64,000 nucleotides of DNA from [Mycobacterium] crassicus (GCF_020181615.1 NZ_CP084029.1:661157-725156), one strand, 5' to 3'; counted from the first letter of the stretch, positions 35,294 through 45,920 are shown. The notes: a model not told the origin generated them from the sequence alone. Numbers and translations: made by a program.

Positions 35294-36496
35294 GTGGGCG
35301 CTGTACTGGGGGTATCGCTGTCGGCGACGCGCGCGGGCGTGGTCGTTCTCGAAGGCGTCGGGTCTGATGCGCGGACGGTGATTCGTGACGCGGTCGCGGT
35401 GTCAGCGGCCGGACTGGATGCTGTTGTGGCTGCCGTTGAGCAGGCCGCACGCACCGCCGCTAACCGTGGCTACCCGGTGCAGGCGGTTGGGTTGACCAGC
35501 ACGGCCGACGCCGAGCAGTACGCGTTGGATCTGGCATCACTGTTGGCCGATACGGACATCGCGGAGACCGAGATGTTCGAGCCGGCCGACGCTGCGGCGG
35601 CGCTGGCCGAGGTGGTCGCCTCGAGCAGACCATCTCAGCGTGCGACCGTCAGCCTGATCACCGCGGAGCAGACCATCGCGGTGCTGGCCGATGACCGGGT
35701 CGGGGTGCAGCACAGTGCTATCTCCATGCATCACGACGACGATGACGCGTTGGTATCACTGGACAAACTCGTCGCCGACTGGCAACCGGGTGCGGTATTC
35801 GTGATGGTCGCCAATGACCTAGTGGTCGATGGTTTCGCGGAACGACTTGAGCGCGCCCTCGCTCCGCGAGTGGTTTCGCTGATTGATGCCGAGCTGGGTT
35901 TGGCCCGCGGGTCGGCGCTCGCGGCCGGTAACGCAGCGCTCGGCGACGACATCGCCCTCGATGATCCGACTGTGCCTGTGCGACAACGGCTCCACCGCGC
36001 CGATGCACTGCTGATCGCCGCCGTCGCGGTGACGCTACTGGTCGCAACGATCACGGTCGCCCTGGTGCGCGGGGCGCTGTTCGGGAACGACCCGCCGGCG
36101 CAGGCGAGTATCGGTATCGGTACCGCCGGCCACGGGGCCCAGCAGGCCACGCAGTCCCCATCTTCCACTGTGGCGCCGCCGGTTTCGGTGGTGGCAAAGG
36201 ACACCGCCGTAGCGCCACCGGTTTCGGTTTCGGTACCGGTCGAACCCCCAATCGCCGCAGCCGGTGAGGCGCAGCTCCGAAAGATGACCGACCCGCTCGC
36301 CGAATCGGCCCCCGTTCCGGTCGCCCCGCCTGTCGGTGCCCTGCCGCCGCCGGCACCTGTTGAGGAACCGGCGCCGTCGCCGGTCCAGGACGCGATTGCA
36401 TTTGTGGAGCAGACGCTCGGGATCGATATCGACAATGACGGCCTGATCGGTGGCCGCGCGGTAACTCCGGAACCGGCTCCTGAACACGCCCCTTGA
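35294..36496 (+). CDS. DUF7159-type membrane protein, short paralogue
   Basis: 400 residues from the GTG at 35294 (VGAVLGVSLSATRAG), chosen over TTG 35288 because G-rich sequence precedes it and it aligns with the start of the long paralogue at 26761 (VDVALGVSVTG). An N-terminal domain with a Ser/Ala-rich core (VSLITAEQTIAVLADDRVGV) and acidic HHDDDDAL lead to a single TM helix near residues 238-258, followed by a Pro/Val-rich external part ending with an EF-hand-like GIDIDNDGLIGG (about 376-387). Function unknown. Probably iron-regulated (box at 35238). There is no Gly/Ser tail. Confidence 0.82.
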   Translation: MGAVLGVSLSATRAGVVVLEGVGSDARTVIRDAVAVSAAGLDAVVAAVEQAARTAANRGYPVQAVGLTSTADAEQYALDLASLLADTDIAETEMFEPADAAAALAEVVASSRPSQRATVSLITAEQTIAVLADDRVGVQHSAISMHHDDDDALVSLDKLVADWQPGAVFVMVANDLVVDGFAERLERALAPRVVSLIDAELGLARGSALAAGNAALGDDIALDDPTVPVRQRLHRADALLIAAVAVTLLVATITVALVRGALFGNDPPAQASIGIGTAGHGAQQATQSPSSTVAPPVSVVAKDTAVAPPVSVSVPVEPPIAAAGEAQLRKMTDPLAESAPVPVAPPVGALPPPAPVEEPAPSPVQDAIAFVEQTLGIDIDNDGLIGGRAVTPEPAPEHAP

Positions 36497-36575
36497 GAAC
36501 CTCGGTCTAAACCAGTTCGCCGGCCAAGCGGCCCCAACCTGGCGCACCTCACCGCCGGACCGGCACCATAGACCG

Positions 36576-37544
36576 ATGCCGCCCCTGCCCACCGTCGACG
36601 ACATCCTCGACCGCCTGCACGTGGTGGCGTTGCCCATGCGCGTCAAATTCCGTGGCATCACCGTTCGGGAACTGGCCCTGATCGACGGCCCGGCCGGATG
36701 GGGCGAGTTCGGCGCGTTCCCCGAATACGACCCTCCCGAGGCGGCGCACTGGTTGGCATCCGCTCTCGAATGCGCCTACCAGCAGCTGCCACAACCCCTT
36801 CGGGACCGAATCCCGATCAACGCGACCGTCCCCGCCGTCGACGCCGGCCAAGTCCCCGAGGTGCTGGCACGATTCCCCGGCGCTCGCACCGCCAAGGTCA
36901 AGGTCGCCGAGCCCGGCCAGAGCCTGGCCGACGACGTCGCCCGCGTCGAAGCCGTGCGGTCGCTGCTCCCCACCGTGCGGGTCGACGCCAACGGCGGCTG
37001 GACATTGGACGAAGCAGTGCGGGCGGCGAAAGCCCTTACCGCCGGGGGCCCATTGGAATACCTGGAGCAGCCCTGCGCGACCGTCGCCGAACTCGCCGAA
37101 CTGCGCGGGCGCATCGACACCCCGGTCGCCGCCGACGAGAGCATCCGCAAAGCCGACGACCCGTTGGCGGTCGCGAGAGCCGGCGCCGCCGATATAGCCG
37201 TGCTCAAAGTCGCTCCACTGGGCGGCATTTCGGCTCTGTTGAAGATCGCCGGCCAGATCGGCATCCCGGTGGTTGTCTCCAGCGCGATCGACTCGGCGGT
37301 CGGCATCGCCGCCGGCCTACACGCCGCGGCGGTACTGCCCAATCTGCAGCACGCCTGCGGGCTGGGCACCGGATCGCTGCTGGCCGAAGACGTCGCGGAC
37401 ACCCCGCCGCAGCATGACGGCTACCTGCCGGTGGGCCCCGTCACCCCCGACCCGGCCCGGCTGCACGCCCTGGCCGCCTCGCCGGATCGGCGGCAGTGGT
37501 GGATCGACCGGATCAAAGCCTGCCATTCGCTGCTGGCTGTTTGA
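36576..37544 (+). CDS. menC: o-Succinylbenzoate synthase
   Basis: 322 residues, enolase superfamily. It dehydrates SHCHC to o-succinylbenzoate. Visible catalytic features: KVKV with the acid/base Lys, metal ligands in VDANGGW, LEYLEQPC and AADES, and the second Lys in VLKVAPLGG. Short MenC length and the GWGEFGAFPEY loop match actinobacterial enzymes. ATG start; no obvious Shine-Dalgarno sequence. Followed by repeat copy B of family I. Confidence 0.96.
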   Translation: MPPLPTVDDILDRLHVVALPMRVKFRGITVRELALIDGPAGWGEFGAFPEYDPPEAAHWLASALECAYQQLPQPLRDRIPINATVPAVDAGQVPEVLARFPGARTAKVKVAEPGQSLADDVARVEAVRSLLPTVRVDANGGWTLDEAVRAAKALTAGGPLEYLEQPCATVAELAELRGRIDTPVAADESIRKADDPLAVARAGAADIAVLKVAPLGGISALLKIAGQIGIPVVVSSAIDSAVGIAAGLHAAAVLPNLQHACGLGTGSLLAEDVADTPPQHDGYLPVGPVTPDPARLHALAASPDRRQWWIDRIKACHSLLAV

Positions 37545-37565
37545 GTTACCCGACTCAACGTTCGT

Positions 37566-37621
37566 CGAGTGTGCGGTTTGGTAGGCAATACCGCCGAATT
37601 GCGTGCCAAACCGCACACTCG
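37566..37621. repeat. Intergenic inverted repeat, family I, copy B
   Basis: Perfect 16-base arms CGAGTGTGCGGTTTGG and CCAAACCGCACACTCG around a 24-base loop, between the convergent menC and lipoprotein genes. Shares the CGAGTGTGCG arms and convergent placement with 4820-4875. Likely a bidirectional terminator. Confidence 0.8.
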
Positions 37622-37648
37622 GCACGTATCCAACCCCCCGTTGACTGT

Positions 37649-38338
37649 TCACACGCTGGGCAGTCGCGCGTCGATCCCGTTCGCGATGGTGACGCCTTCG
37701 TCGCTGACGTAGAGCTTGCACGCCAGCACGTCGATCGCGACGTTGTTGCTGACCCGCAGCGCCCGCTGACAGGACCAGCCCGCACTGTCGTCCTGATGCT
37801 GGGTCATCCACAGCGTGGAGTCGATGTCGGCGACCGTGTCGAACGTCCACGGCGTATCGCTGTAGCCGTCCTTGCTGGTCGCGAATGTCCGCTCACCGCA
37901 GGGCGTCCAGTGCCGAGCGGTGGCGTCGAAGAAACTCTGCGCATCGTCCCGGTTGGCGAACACCGTCACGGCCTGAACCACGAAGTGGTCCAGCGAGCTC
38001 TCCGACAGGCTCTGAGAGATGGTCGAGGTCCAGTCGGCGTCGGCGTAGACCGACTGCTCGGCGGGCATCCACGCGGCCATACAGGATCGGTCTGGAAACT
38101 GGCGGCCCGCGTCGAACATCCGGGACCGGGAGTCTTTGACCCGCATACCGGGGGCACCCATGATGTCGCTGATGGTGGCGGCGTCCAGCAGCAGATCCGG
38201 CAGCAGCGAGGCCGCCACCGGACGGGGTCCGTCATGGTCGGCCGGCACCGCCAGGCCGCTGGTCACCCGGGCGCATCCGGCCACCATGGCGCAGGCCAGC
38301 GCCAGTGTGCACGCCAACCCCGCGGTTCGTTTCCGCAT
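37649..38338 (-). CDS. Lipoprotein with PknH-type extracellular sensor domain
   Basis: 229 residues from ATG 38338. The lipobox MVAGC places a lipidated Cys near residue 23. The rest fits the PknH C-terminal sensor-like domain seen in several mycobacterial lipoproteins: LLLDAATISDIMGAPGM, WMPAEQSVYAD, and disulfide-forming Cys residues in the CMAAW, TPCGER, WSCQRAL and VLACKLY segments. The domain is known from the PknH kinase; here it is free of a kinase. Ligand unknown. The open frame continues upstream, but the lipoprotein signal fixes the start. Confidence 0.85.
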   Translation of the reverse strand: MRKRTAGLACTLALACAMVAGCARVTSGLAVPADHDGPRPVAASLLPDLLLDAATISDIMGAPGMRVKDSRSRMFDAGRQFPDRSCMAAWMPAEQSVYADADWTSTISQSLSESSLDHFVVQAVTVFANRDDAQSFFDATARHWTPCGERTFATSKDGYSDTPWTFDTVADIDSTLWMTQHQDDSAGWSCQRALRVSNNVAIDVLACKLYVSDEGVTIANGIDARLPSV

Positions 38339-38408
38339 CCCCGTCCCCAGCTGCGCCGTTGCGATCCTGACACCATAAGGTCTCGGCCGGTCGCGTACCT
38401 TCACAACC

Positions 38409-39239
38409 GTGACCAACCTGGCTTACGACGACAGAAATCAAGATGGCGAGCCGGTTCTGTTCATCGCCGGGCGCGGCGGCGCCGGACGCGGATGGCATCT
38501 ACACCAGGTCCGTGACTTCCAGATCGCCCGCTACCGCCCGATCACTTTCGACAACCGTGGGATCGGCGCCACCGAGAACGCGTCCGGGTTCGGCACCGAA
38601 ACCATGGTGGCCGACACCGCGCAGCTGATCGAGTCGCTGAACATCGCCCCGGTCCGCCTTGTCGCGGTGTCGATGGGCGCGTTCATTGCCCAGGAACTGA
38701 TGCTGGCGCGCCCCGAACTGGTGAAGTCCGCCGTCCTGATGGCCACCCGCGGCCGCCACGACCGCACCCGGGACTTCTTCTACCAAGCCGAGGTGAAACT
38801 CGCCGAATCCGGCGCCCAGCTGCCCGCCGAGTACGAGGCGAAAGTGCGGATGCTGGAAAGTTTTTCGCCGAAAACCCTCAGTGACGACGCCGCGATCAAG
38901 GATTGGATCGCGATGTTCACCATGTGGCCGGTCAAGAACACCCCGGGCCTGCGCTGCCAGCTCGATGTGGCGCCGCTGACCAACCGGCTGCCGGCCTACG
39001 CCAACATCACCCAGCCGGTGCTGGTGATCGGCTTCGGCGACGACGTCGTCACCCCGGCATACCTGAGCCGCGAAGTCGCCGACGCCATCCCGGGCGCGCG
39101 CTACCTGGAGATTCCCGACGCCGGACACCTCGGTTTCATCGAGAAGCCCGACGAGGTCAACAAGGCCACGCTGGAATTCCTGGCCGAGGTCGACGGCAAG
39201 GCCTTCCGCTGGACGCCGCCACCTCCGACGCACGACTAA
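38409..39239 (+). CDS. Alpha/beta hydrolase between menC and menD (BpoC-like)
   Basis: 276 residues, GTG start, divergent from the lipoprotein gene. Fold features: oxyanion loop [20 protein letters not shown], nucleophile elbow AVSMGAF (Ser near 91), acid in GFGDDVVTP and His in DAGHLGF. It corresponds in position and type to Rv0554 (annotated bpoC, peroxidase-like, but lacking any cofactor site). Since no other menH is visible and it ends 10 bases before menD, it is a candidate SHCHC synthase (MenH). That is inference. Confidence 0.9.
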   Translation: MTNLAYDDRNQDGEPVLFIAGRGGAGRGWHLHQVRDFQIARYRPITFDNRGIGATENASGFGTETMVADTAQLIESLNIAPVRLVAVSMGAFIAQELMLARPELVKSAVLMATRGRHDRTRDFFYQAEVKLAESGAQLPAEYEAKVRMLESFSPKTLSDDAAIKDWIAMFTMWPVKNTPGLRCQLDVAPLTNRLPAYANITQPVLVIGFGDDVVTPAYLSREVADAIPGARYLEIPDAGHLGFIEKPDEVNKATLEFLAEVDGKAFRWTPPPPTHD

Positions 39240-39249
39240 CCTGGTACCG

Positions 39250-40908
39250 ATGACCAACCCCTCGACGGCACAGGCCCGCGTCGTCGTCGACGAGCTGATT
39301 CGCGGCGGCGTCCGCGACGTGGTGTTGTGCCCGGGATCGCGCAACGCCCCGCTGGCGTTCGCGCTGCACGACGCCGACCGCGCCGGGCGGCTGCGCCTGC
39401 ACGTGCGCATCGACGAGCGCACCGCCGGGTATCTGGCGATCGGCCTGGCGATGAGCGCCGGCGCGCCGGTGTGTGTGGCGATGACATCCGGCACGGCGGT
39501 AGCCAACCTGGGCCCGGCGGTGGTGGAGGCCAACTACGCGCGGGTGCCGCTGATCGTGCTGAGCGCCAACCGGCCTTACGAGATGCTCGGCACCGGCGCC
39601 AACCAGACGATGGAGCAACTCGGCTACTTCGGCACCCAGGTGCGTGCCACGATCAGCCTGGGCTTGGCCAGCACATCCGCCCCGGAGCAGATGGCTGCAC
39701 AGAACGCCACCTGGCGTTCGGCCACCTGCCGAGTGTTGGTCGCCGCCACCGGATCTCGCACCGCCAACGCCGGTCCCGTGCAGTTCGACATCCCACTGCG
39801 TGAGCCGCTGGTGCCCGATCTCGACGACTCCGGGGCACTGCCGCCGGGCCGCCCCGACGGCCGACCCTGGACCTATACCCCGCCGGTCAGCTTCGATCAG
39901 CCCCTCGACATCGATCTGACCCCGGACACCGTGGTGATCGCCGGGCACGGCGCCGGCGCCCATCCGAACCTGGCGGCGCTTCCCACGGTCGCCGAACCGA
40001 CGGCACCGGTGCCGGCCAACCCGCTGCACCCGCTGGCGTTGCCGTTGCTGCGCCCGCAGCAGGTCATCATGGTCGGCCGGCCTACCCTGCACCGTCCGGT
40101 GTCGAGCCTGCTGGCCGACCCGGCGGTGCCGGTGTTCGCGCTGACCACCGGGCCGCGCTGGCCCGACGTGTCGGGCAACTCGCAGGCCACCGGCACCCGG
40201 GCGGTCACCACCGGGGCACCGAACGCGGCCTGGCTGCGCCGCTGCGCGGAGCTGAACGCCGGCGCCAACGATGCTGTTCGGGGTCAGTTGGCGGCGCACC
40301 CGCTCACCACGGGCCTGCATGTGGCGGCGGCCGTCGCCGGCGCGCTGCGTCCCGGCGACCAGCTGGTGCTGGGCGCCTCCAACCCGGTGCGCGACGCCGC
40401 CCTGGTCGGGCTGGGGAACTGTGTGGGCGTCCACGACATCACCGTGCGGTCCAACCGCGGGGTGGCCGGCATCGACGGCACCGTGTCCACCGCGATCGGG
40501 GCGGCGCTGGCACATGAGCGCGCCAACCCCGACGCCCGCACCATCGCCCTGATCGGGGACCTGACCTTCATCCACGACAGCTCCGGACTGCTGATCGGGC
40601 CCACCGAGCCCACACCGCGCCAGCTGACCATCGTGGTGTCCAACGACAACGGCGGCGGCATCTTCGAACTGCTGGAACAGGGCGATCCGCGGTTCGCCGA
40701 CGTGTCGTCGCGGATCTTCGGCACCCCGCACGACGTCGACGTGGGCGCGTTGTGCCGCGCCTACCACGTGGACTTCCGGCAGATCGACACCGTCGACGCG
40801 TTGCCCACCGCCCTTGCCGAGCCCGCCGGCGGCATGCGGGTGATCGAGGTCAAAGCCGACCGATCGTCGCTGCGGGCGTTGCACGCCGCGATCAAGGCCG
40901 CGCTGTGA
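39250..40908 (+). CDS. menD: 2-succinyl-5-enolpyruvyl-6-hydroxy-3-cyclohexene-1-carboxylate synthase
   Basis: 552 residues, thiamine-diphosphate enzyme that commits isochorismate and 2-oxoglutarate to menaquinone. N-terminal PYR domain has [15 protein letters not shown] and the cofactor-activating Glu in [16 protein letters not shown]-terminal ThDP motif is GDLTFIHD followed by [23 protein letters not shown] and [20 protein letters not shown] are MenD-specific. ATG start at 39250. Stop overlaps the GTG of the next gene. Confidence 0.97.
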   Translation: MTNPSTAQARVVVDELIRGGVRDVVLCPGSRNAPLAFALHDADRAGRLRLHVRIDERTAGYLAIGLAMSAGAPVCVAMTSGTAVANLGPAVVEANYARVPLIVLSANRPYEMLGTGANQTMEQLGYFGTQVRATISLGLASTSAPEQMAAQNATWRSATCRVLVAATGSRTANAGPVQFDIPLREPLVPDLDDSGALPPGRPDGRPWTYTPPVSFDQPLDIDLTPDTVVIAGHGAGAHPNLAALPTVAEPTAPVPANPLHPLALPLLRPQQVIMVGRPTLHRPVSSLLADPAVPVFALTTGPRWPDVSGNSQATGTRAVTTGAPNAAWLRRCAELNAGANDAVRGQLAAHPLTTGLHVAAAVAGALRPGDQLVLGASNPVRDAALVGLGNCVGVHDITVRSNRGVAGIDGTVSTAIGAALAHERANPDARTIALIGDLTFIHDSSGLLIGPTEPTPRQLTIVVSNDNGGGIFELLEQGDPRFADVSSRIFGTPHDVDVGALCRAYHVDFRQIDTVDALPTALAEPAGGMRVIEVKADRSSLRALHAAIKAAL

Positions 40909-41417
40909 GGATGCCGCACTACCGGTCGCTGAAACCGCTGCTGGACCGGGTGGTGCACGGCGAGGGCGCCGTACCGCGGAACTCGCGGGCCGGACGGTTG
41001 TTGCGCTGGGCGCGGATGGGCGTGCTGATCGTGGTGGCCGTGGTGACATTGCAGTCGGTGCTGCTGGTCGCCGGGGCCTGGCGCAACGACATCGCCATCG
41101 AGAGCGATATGGGGGTGGCCGCCGCCGAGGTTCTCAACGCCGGTTTCCGGCGTTCCACCATCGAGTTCGTCACCCCGGAACGGATCACCTACCGCCCTGA
41201 GCTCGGGGTGCTCTATCCGTCCGAATTGGCAACCGGGATGCGGATTTACGTCGAATACGACAAGTCGGATCCCGACCTGGTGCGGGTGCAGCACCGCACC
41301 GCGGTGTTGGCGGTCATTCCGGCCGGGTCGGTCGTGGTGGTGGCCTGGCTGGTCGGTATCGCGGCGCTGGCCGGGTTGGCCCTGATCGAACGACGGTGGG
41401 GCAGCCGCGGTACCTGA
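40905..41417 (+). CDS. DUF3592-type membrane protein (Rv0556-like)
   Basis: 170 residues. GTG start in a GTGA overlap with the menD stop. TM helices near 35-57 and 138-162 enclose an extracytoplasmic domain with [16 protein letters not shown], the DUF3592 pattern. Translational coupling to menD is conserved in mycobacteria, but no role is known. Confidence 0.85.
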   Translation: MRMPHYRSLKPLLDRVVHGEGAVPRNSRAGRLLRWARMGVLIVVAVVTLQSVLLVAGAWRNDIAIESDMGVAAAEVLNAGFRRSTIEFVTPERITYRPELGVLYPSELATGMRIYVEYDKSDPDLVRVQHRTAVLAVIPAGSVVVVAWLVGIAALAGLALIERRWGSRGT

Positions 41418-41515
41418 CTCTTTGTCGGCCTCACCGCGACCTGTTAGCCTGCCGTGGATTTCACGCCGTTCGGTTGGCAGCAGTCGGCGGCCCTCAACGA
41501 CGAGGAGTCCTTCTC

Positions 41516-41725
41516 ATGATCCGACGTACCGTGGCCCTGGCCGGGGCACTCGCATTCGGAATCGGTATCGCCACCGCACCGGTCGCCGCTGCGGAGCCGT
41601 ACTACAAGAACTGCACCGCAGCCCGTGACGCTGGAGCGGCGCCCATCCTCAAGGGTGAGCCCGGCTACCGTTCGGAGCTCGATCGCGACGGGGACGGCAT
41701 CGCCTGCGAGCCGAAGCCGCGCTAG
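41516..41725 (+). CDS. Small secreted Excalibur-domain protein
   Basis: 69 residues. ATG at 41516 with GAGGAG 9 bases upstream. A Sec signal (1-26) is followed by YYKNCTAARDAGAAPILKGE and the Excalibur calcium-binding motif DRDGDGIACEP, with one disulfide expected between NC and AC. Such domains occur in secreted nucleases and surface proteins; here it stands alone. The stop overlaps the next convergent stop within CTAG. It takes the place where M. tuberculosis has pimB/mgtA. Confidence 0.9.
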   Translation: MIRRTVALAGALAFGIGIATAPVAAAEPYYKNCTAARDAGAAPILKGEPGYRSELDRDGDGIACEPKPR

Positions 41726-42423
41726 CCGCCCGAGACCAGCCGATCCAGCCAGTCGGCCTCGCCGGTGTCCACCACGGTCCTGGTGGTGACATCGTAAACC
41801 GTTGGGGTGCCCGGCTTCTCCGGGTTGGCCGCCAACAGCTGAACGCGGTTGTAGGCGTTCATCGAGGTGGTGTCGACCGCCGGCTGCGCGGCGGCGATCC
41901 GGTCCACCACGTGCGCGGGCAGGCCGCTTTCGCGGGCGGTGATCGCGATGTCCTCGACGCTCGGCGCGCCGCCCTTGCGGTACAGCTCGACGACGAAGGC
42001 CTGGTAGGTCGCGGCCGGGGTGGCCGGATCGGCCGCCGCCATCAGGGCGTTGCCGACCCGGGCGGAGACGTCGTTGCCCCGGCGGGCGTCCAGAAACGTC
42101 ATCCACCGGTAGGTGACCGCGACGTCCCCGGCCGCCAGGTGCCGGCCCAGGTCGTCGCCGGAGGCCGACTCGAACTTGGCGCATTCGGGGCACTGCGGGT
42201 CGCAGAAGAACTCCAGCTGCACCGGGGCGGACGCCGACCCGGCCAGCACCCCGAAGTGGTCGGGGCTCAGCGCGGTCGCTGAACCGCCGGGATTATGCGC
42301 CGGTCCCAGCTTCGCCTCTCCTCCGTCGAGGCTCGCTGAACCGCCGGGATCCGCAGCCGCCGGGCCCGCCAACGCGCCGCCGAATACCACCAGTGCTGCC
42401 AATGTGCCCAGCCAAGACCGCAT
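41722..42423 (-). CDS. Secreted DsbA-like thioredoxin-fold protein
   Basis: 233 residues from the ATG at 42423 ([16 protein letters not shown]); the frame opens upstream without homology. Signal peptide 1-24, a Gly/Ser/Asp-rich spacer with a partly repeated GGSAS/GGSAT, then a thioredoxin_4 domain with [14 protein letters not shown] (active-site CPEC) and an inserted helical part. Likely an extracytoplasmic disulfide oxidoreductase, useful for substrates such as the neighbouring Excalibur protein. Convergent with that gene. Confidence 0.86.
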   Translation of the reverse strand: MRSWLGTLAALVVFGGALAGPAAADPGGSASLDGGEAKLGPAHNPGGSATALSPDHFGVLAGSASAPVQLEFFCDPQCPECAKFESASGDDLGRHLAAGDVAVTYRWMTFLDARRGNDVSARVGNALMAAADPATPAATYQAFVVELYRKGGAPSVEDIAITARESGLPAHVVDRIAAAQPAVDTTSMNAYNRVQLLAANPEKPGTPTVYDVTTRTVVDTGEADWLDRLVSGG

Positions 42424-42459
42424 GCGGCCAACCCTATCGGCCCGGGTAGCGTCGACACC

Positions 42460-43152
42460 GTGAGCCGCGCCAGCCTGGACAAAGACCCCCGTGCGGTGGC
42501 ATCGATGTTCGACGGAGTCGCGCGCCGCTACGACATCACCAACACGGTGCTGTCGCTGGGGCGCGACCGCTCCTGGCGTCGTGCCACCCGCAAAGCACTC
42601 GGGTTGCAGCCGGGGGAGAAGGTGCTGGACCTGGCCGCCGGCACCGCGGTGTCCACCGTCGAGCTCGCAAAATCCGGTGCCTGGTGCGTGGCGGCGGACT
42701 TCTCGGTCGGCATGCTGGCCGCCGGCCGTGACCGCGACGTGCCCAAGGTCGCCGGCGACGCCACCAAGCTGCCCTTCGACGACGGGGTGTTCGACGCGGT
42801 CACGATCAGCTTCGGGCTGCGCAACGTCGTCGACCACGCGGCGGGCCTGCGTGAGATGGCCCGGGTGACCCGGCCCGGCGGGCGCCTGGTGGTCTGCGAG
42901 TTCTCCACCCCGACGCTGTCGGCGTTCGCCACCGTCTACAAGGAGTACCTGATGCGGGCGCTGCCGGCGGTGGCCCGCGCGGTGTCCAGCAACCCGGAGG
43001 CCTACGTCTACCTCGCCGAGTCCATCCGTGCCTGGCCGGACCAGGCGGCGCTGGCCGAGCAGATCGCCGCGTCGGGTTGGTCGCAGGTGGGCTGGCGCAA
43101 TCTCACCGGTGGCATCGTTGCGCTACACACTGGCTACAAGCCGCTGGACTGA
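42460..43152 (+). CDS. menG: Demethylmenaquinone methyltransferase
   Basis: 230 residues, also called ubiE-like (annotated menH in some mycobacterial genomes). SAM-dependent; adds the ring methyl in the last core step of menaquinone synthesis. Motif [17 protein letters not shown], UbiE signature [21 protein letters not shown], and SISF-like region [19 protein letters not shown] with [15 protein letters not shown] start. Divergent from the DsbA-like gene with 36 bases between starts, and overlapping the next convergent gene by 30 bases. Confidence 0.96.
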   Translation: MSRASLDKDPRAVASMFDGVARRYDITNTVLSLGRDRSWRRATRKALGLQPGEKVLDLAAGTAVSTVELAKSGAWCVAADFSVGMLAAGRDRDVPKVAGDATKLPFDDGVFDAVTISFGLRNVVDHAAGLREMARVTRPGGRLVVCEFSTPTLSAFATVYKEYLMRALPAVARAVSSNPEAYVYLAESIRAWPDQAALAEQIAASGWSQVGWRNLTGGIVALHTGYKPLD

Positions 43153-43491
43153 CAGCGCGAACACCGCGCAGTTGAGGGCGAGAAAGCCGGTGGCGAGCCC
43201 GAATTGAGCCGAGATGTCGTGGGCGAGCACATGGGTGTACATCGCGCAGGCGAAGAACAGCACCAACCCGGCCGACGCGGCCACCCCGATGACCGGAAAC
43301 CACAGCCCGGCAACGAGTCCGAGCGCACCCAGGGTCTTGCATGTGCCGATCGGGAACCTCAGCCATGACTCCGGCACCCGGGCTGCCTGCATCCCGGGAA
43401 GGATCGGGGCGAACCGCAGCAGCGCGGCCACCCCGGAGAACCCGTTGAGCGCGATCGCGACCAGGGTGACGGTCAGATACGCCGGGGACAC
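43123..43491 (-). CDS. DoxX-like membrane protein
   Basis: 122 residues, GTG start. Four TM helices (about 8-27, 51-70, 74-93, 98-117) and the DoxX-like pattern [17 protein letters not shown] plus [17 protein letters not shown]. Related proteins take part in membrane redox homeostasis (DoxX, MmpS-linked in M. tuberculosis), but the mechanism here is unknown. Its 3' end overlaps menG by 30 bases. Confidence 0.82.
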   Translation of the reverse strand: MSPAYLTVTLVAIALNGFSGVAALLRFAPILPGMQAARVPESWLRFPIGTCKTLGALGLVAGLWFPVIGVAASAGLVLFFACAMYTHVLAHDISAQFGLATGFLALNCAVFALSVQRLVASV

Positions 43492-43498
43492 GGCGGTC

Positions 43499-43948
43499 TC
43501 ACCCGGGCAGCGAGTCGAACCGGAAGACCGGAATCCGCCCGGCCAGCGTCTCCACCTCGTCGGGCGTGGCCTCGCGGACCAGTCCGGCCCGTTTCAGGAA
43601 TCCGGCGCCGACGGGCACCTGCACCGGAAACGCCCGTAGTACCGGGCGGGCCGCCTCCGGCGACAGTTCCACGATGCGAACCCGCCGCTTCTTGCGACCG
43701 TGGCTCAGGGTGCCCGCGCCGGACGCCCGGGCGTTGAGCGCCCAGTCGGCGTTCGGGAATCCCGCCACCGTGTACAGCTCGCCGTCGAGGGTGAACGGTG
43801 TCATCGGAGTGCTGCGCGGCCGGCCGGACTTGCGACCGGGCACGGTCAGCACCATCGGCGGGCCGGTCGGGATGCCCAGCTTCTGCAGGCCGATCATCAG
43901 CTTGTTTACCGGTTTCAGCCAGCGCGGTGGTTTCGGAGTGCTCATCAT
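43499..43948 (-). CDS. Deazaflavin-dependent nitroreductase family protein
   Basis: 149 residues. F420 split-barrel hallmarks: MVLTVPGRKSGRPRSTPMTP, VAGFPNADWALNARASGAGT and KKRRVRIVELSPEAARPVL. It is a third Ddn-type gene in this window, more distant from the pair at 13.9-14.7 kb. It lies 7 bases from the DoxX-like gene on the same strand, so the pair is probably co-transcribed. Start ATG 43948 or 43945. Confidence 0.9.
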   Translation of the reverse strand: MMSTPKPPRWLKPVNKLMIGLQKLGIPTGPPMVLTVPGRKSGRPRSTPMTPFTLDGELYTVAGFPNADWALNARASGAGTLSHGRKKRRVRIVELSPEAARPVLRAFPVQVPVGAGFLKRAGLVREATPDEVETLAGRIPVFRFDSLPG

Positions 43949-43959
43949 CGCCTCGAATT

Positions 43960-44669
<710 letters not shown>

Positions 44670-44690
44670 TGATCCTGATATGGCGCTGAG

Positions 44691-45911
44691 TCAGGCGAAT
44701 GGGCGACGGCGATCGATCAGCCGCGACAGCCGCCCCCCGCCCCGCCAAGCCCGCGCCACCAGGTCGGCGTCCTCCTCGGTGACCAGGTTGGCCATCACCC
44801 GCACCGCGATCCGCATCAACATCGTCGAACGCATCGCCACCGGGCCGGTCGCAGGCAGAAACCGGGGGAAGGTCAGCAGCAGCGCCAGCCGCCGGGCCAC
44901 CGAGAACCCGCGGGCATAGCGGGTGGCCAGCAGCTCCGGCCAGGCGTGCGTCAGATCCGGGCTGTCCAGCATCTCGGCCGCCAGCAGTCCGGTCTCCAGG
45001 CCGTAGTCGATGCCTTCGCCGTTGAGCGGGTTGACGCACGCCGCGGCGTCGCCGATCAGCATCCAGTTCGGCCCGGCCACCCCCGAGACCGCGCCGCCCA
45101 TCGGCAGCAATGCGCTCGCCGGCGCCCGCACCGGCCCGTCGAAGCCCCACTCGTCGCGGCGCAGGTCGGCGTAGTAGGACATCAGCGGCCGCAGTGCCAC
45201 GTCGGCGGGCCGCTTAACGGTGGCCAACGCGCCGACACCGATATTCACCTCGCCATTGCCCAGCGGGAAGATCCAGCCGTAGCCCGGCAGCACGGCGCCG
45301 TCGGGGGAGCGAAGTTCCAGGTGCGACGTCAGCCACGGCTCGCCTGAGCGCGGCGAGGCCAGATAGCCGCGGGCGGCCACGCCGTACACCGTCTCCTGAT
45401 GCCATTGCCGGCCAAGAGCCCGGCCCAGCGTGGAGCGGGCGCCGTCGGCGACGATCAGCTGCCGGCAGGTGACCTCCGTGCCGTCGGCCAGCACCACCGA
45501 GCGCACCCGCCCGGCCGAGTCGTGATGAACCCCGACTGCCTTGACGCCCAACAACATCCGCGCGCCGGACTCCTCGGCGACCTTGCGGATCCGTTCGTCG
45601 AGTTCGGTGCGCGGGGCCGCGCTGCCGGTCGACGGGAACGACGGGCCCGGCCAGTCCACCTGCACCTCGCCGCCGAACCCCGCCATCCGCAGACCCCGAT
45701 GCCTGATGTGGCTGTCCAGCCACTCACCGAGCCCCAACAACTCGAGCTGTTCGACGGCTCGCGGCGTCAGCCCGTCGCCGCAGGGTTTGTCCCGGGGGAA
45801 GGTGGCCGTGTCGACCACCAGCACGTCACGGCCCGCCCGGGCTGCCCATGCGGCTGCCGCCGCCCCCGCCGGTCCGGCGCCTACCACCACCACATCAGCC
45901 TGCGAACTCAC
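44691..45911 (-). CDS. menJ: Menaquinone beta-isoprenoid reductase (geranylgeranyl reductase family)
   Basis: 406 residues from the GTG at 45911 (VSSQADVVVVGAGPAG); the longer open frame to 46229 would overlap the divergent synthase gene. FAD-binding Rossmann GAGPAGAAAAAWAARAG, PRDKPCGDGLTPRAVEQL, and the second FAD motif MLIGDAAACVNPLNGEGI. It matches Rv0561c (MenJ), which saturates one isoprene unit of menaquinone-9. Divergent from the polyprenyl diphosphate synthase, with 21 bases between starts. Confidence 0.92.
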   Translation of the reverse strand: MSSQADVVVVGAGPAGAAAAAWAARAGRDVLVVDTATFPRDKPCGDGLTPRAVEQLELLGLGEWLDSHIRHRGLRMAGFGGEVQVDWPGPSFPSTGSAAPRTELDERIRKVAEESGARMLLGVKAVGVHHDSAGRVRSVVLADGTEVTCRQLIVADGARSTLGRALGRQWHQETVYGVAARGYLASPRSGEPWLTSHLELRSPDGAVLPGYGWIFPLGNGEVNIGVGALATVKRPADVALRPLMSYYADLRRDEWGFDGPVRAPASALLPMGGAVSGVAGPNWMLIGDAAACVNPLNGEGIDYGLETGLLAAEMLDSPDLTHAWPELLATRYARGFSVARRLALLLTFPRFLPATGPVAMRSTMLMRIAVRVMANLVTEEDADLVARAWRGGGRLSRLIDRRRPFA

Positions 45912-45920
45912 ACTGACCAG

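Noticed and set aside
38336..38416. Start of the lipoprotein at 38416
   Set aside because: It would place 26 polar residues before the lipobox signal; ATG 38338 gives a normal lipoprotein signal.
39157..41049. Minus-strand frame of 630 codons opposite menD
   Set aside because: Shadow; menD carries full ThDP motifs on the other strand.
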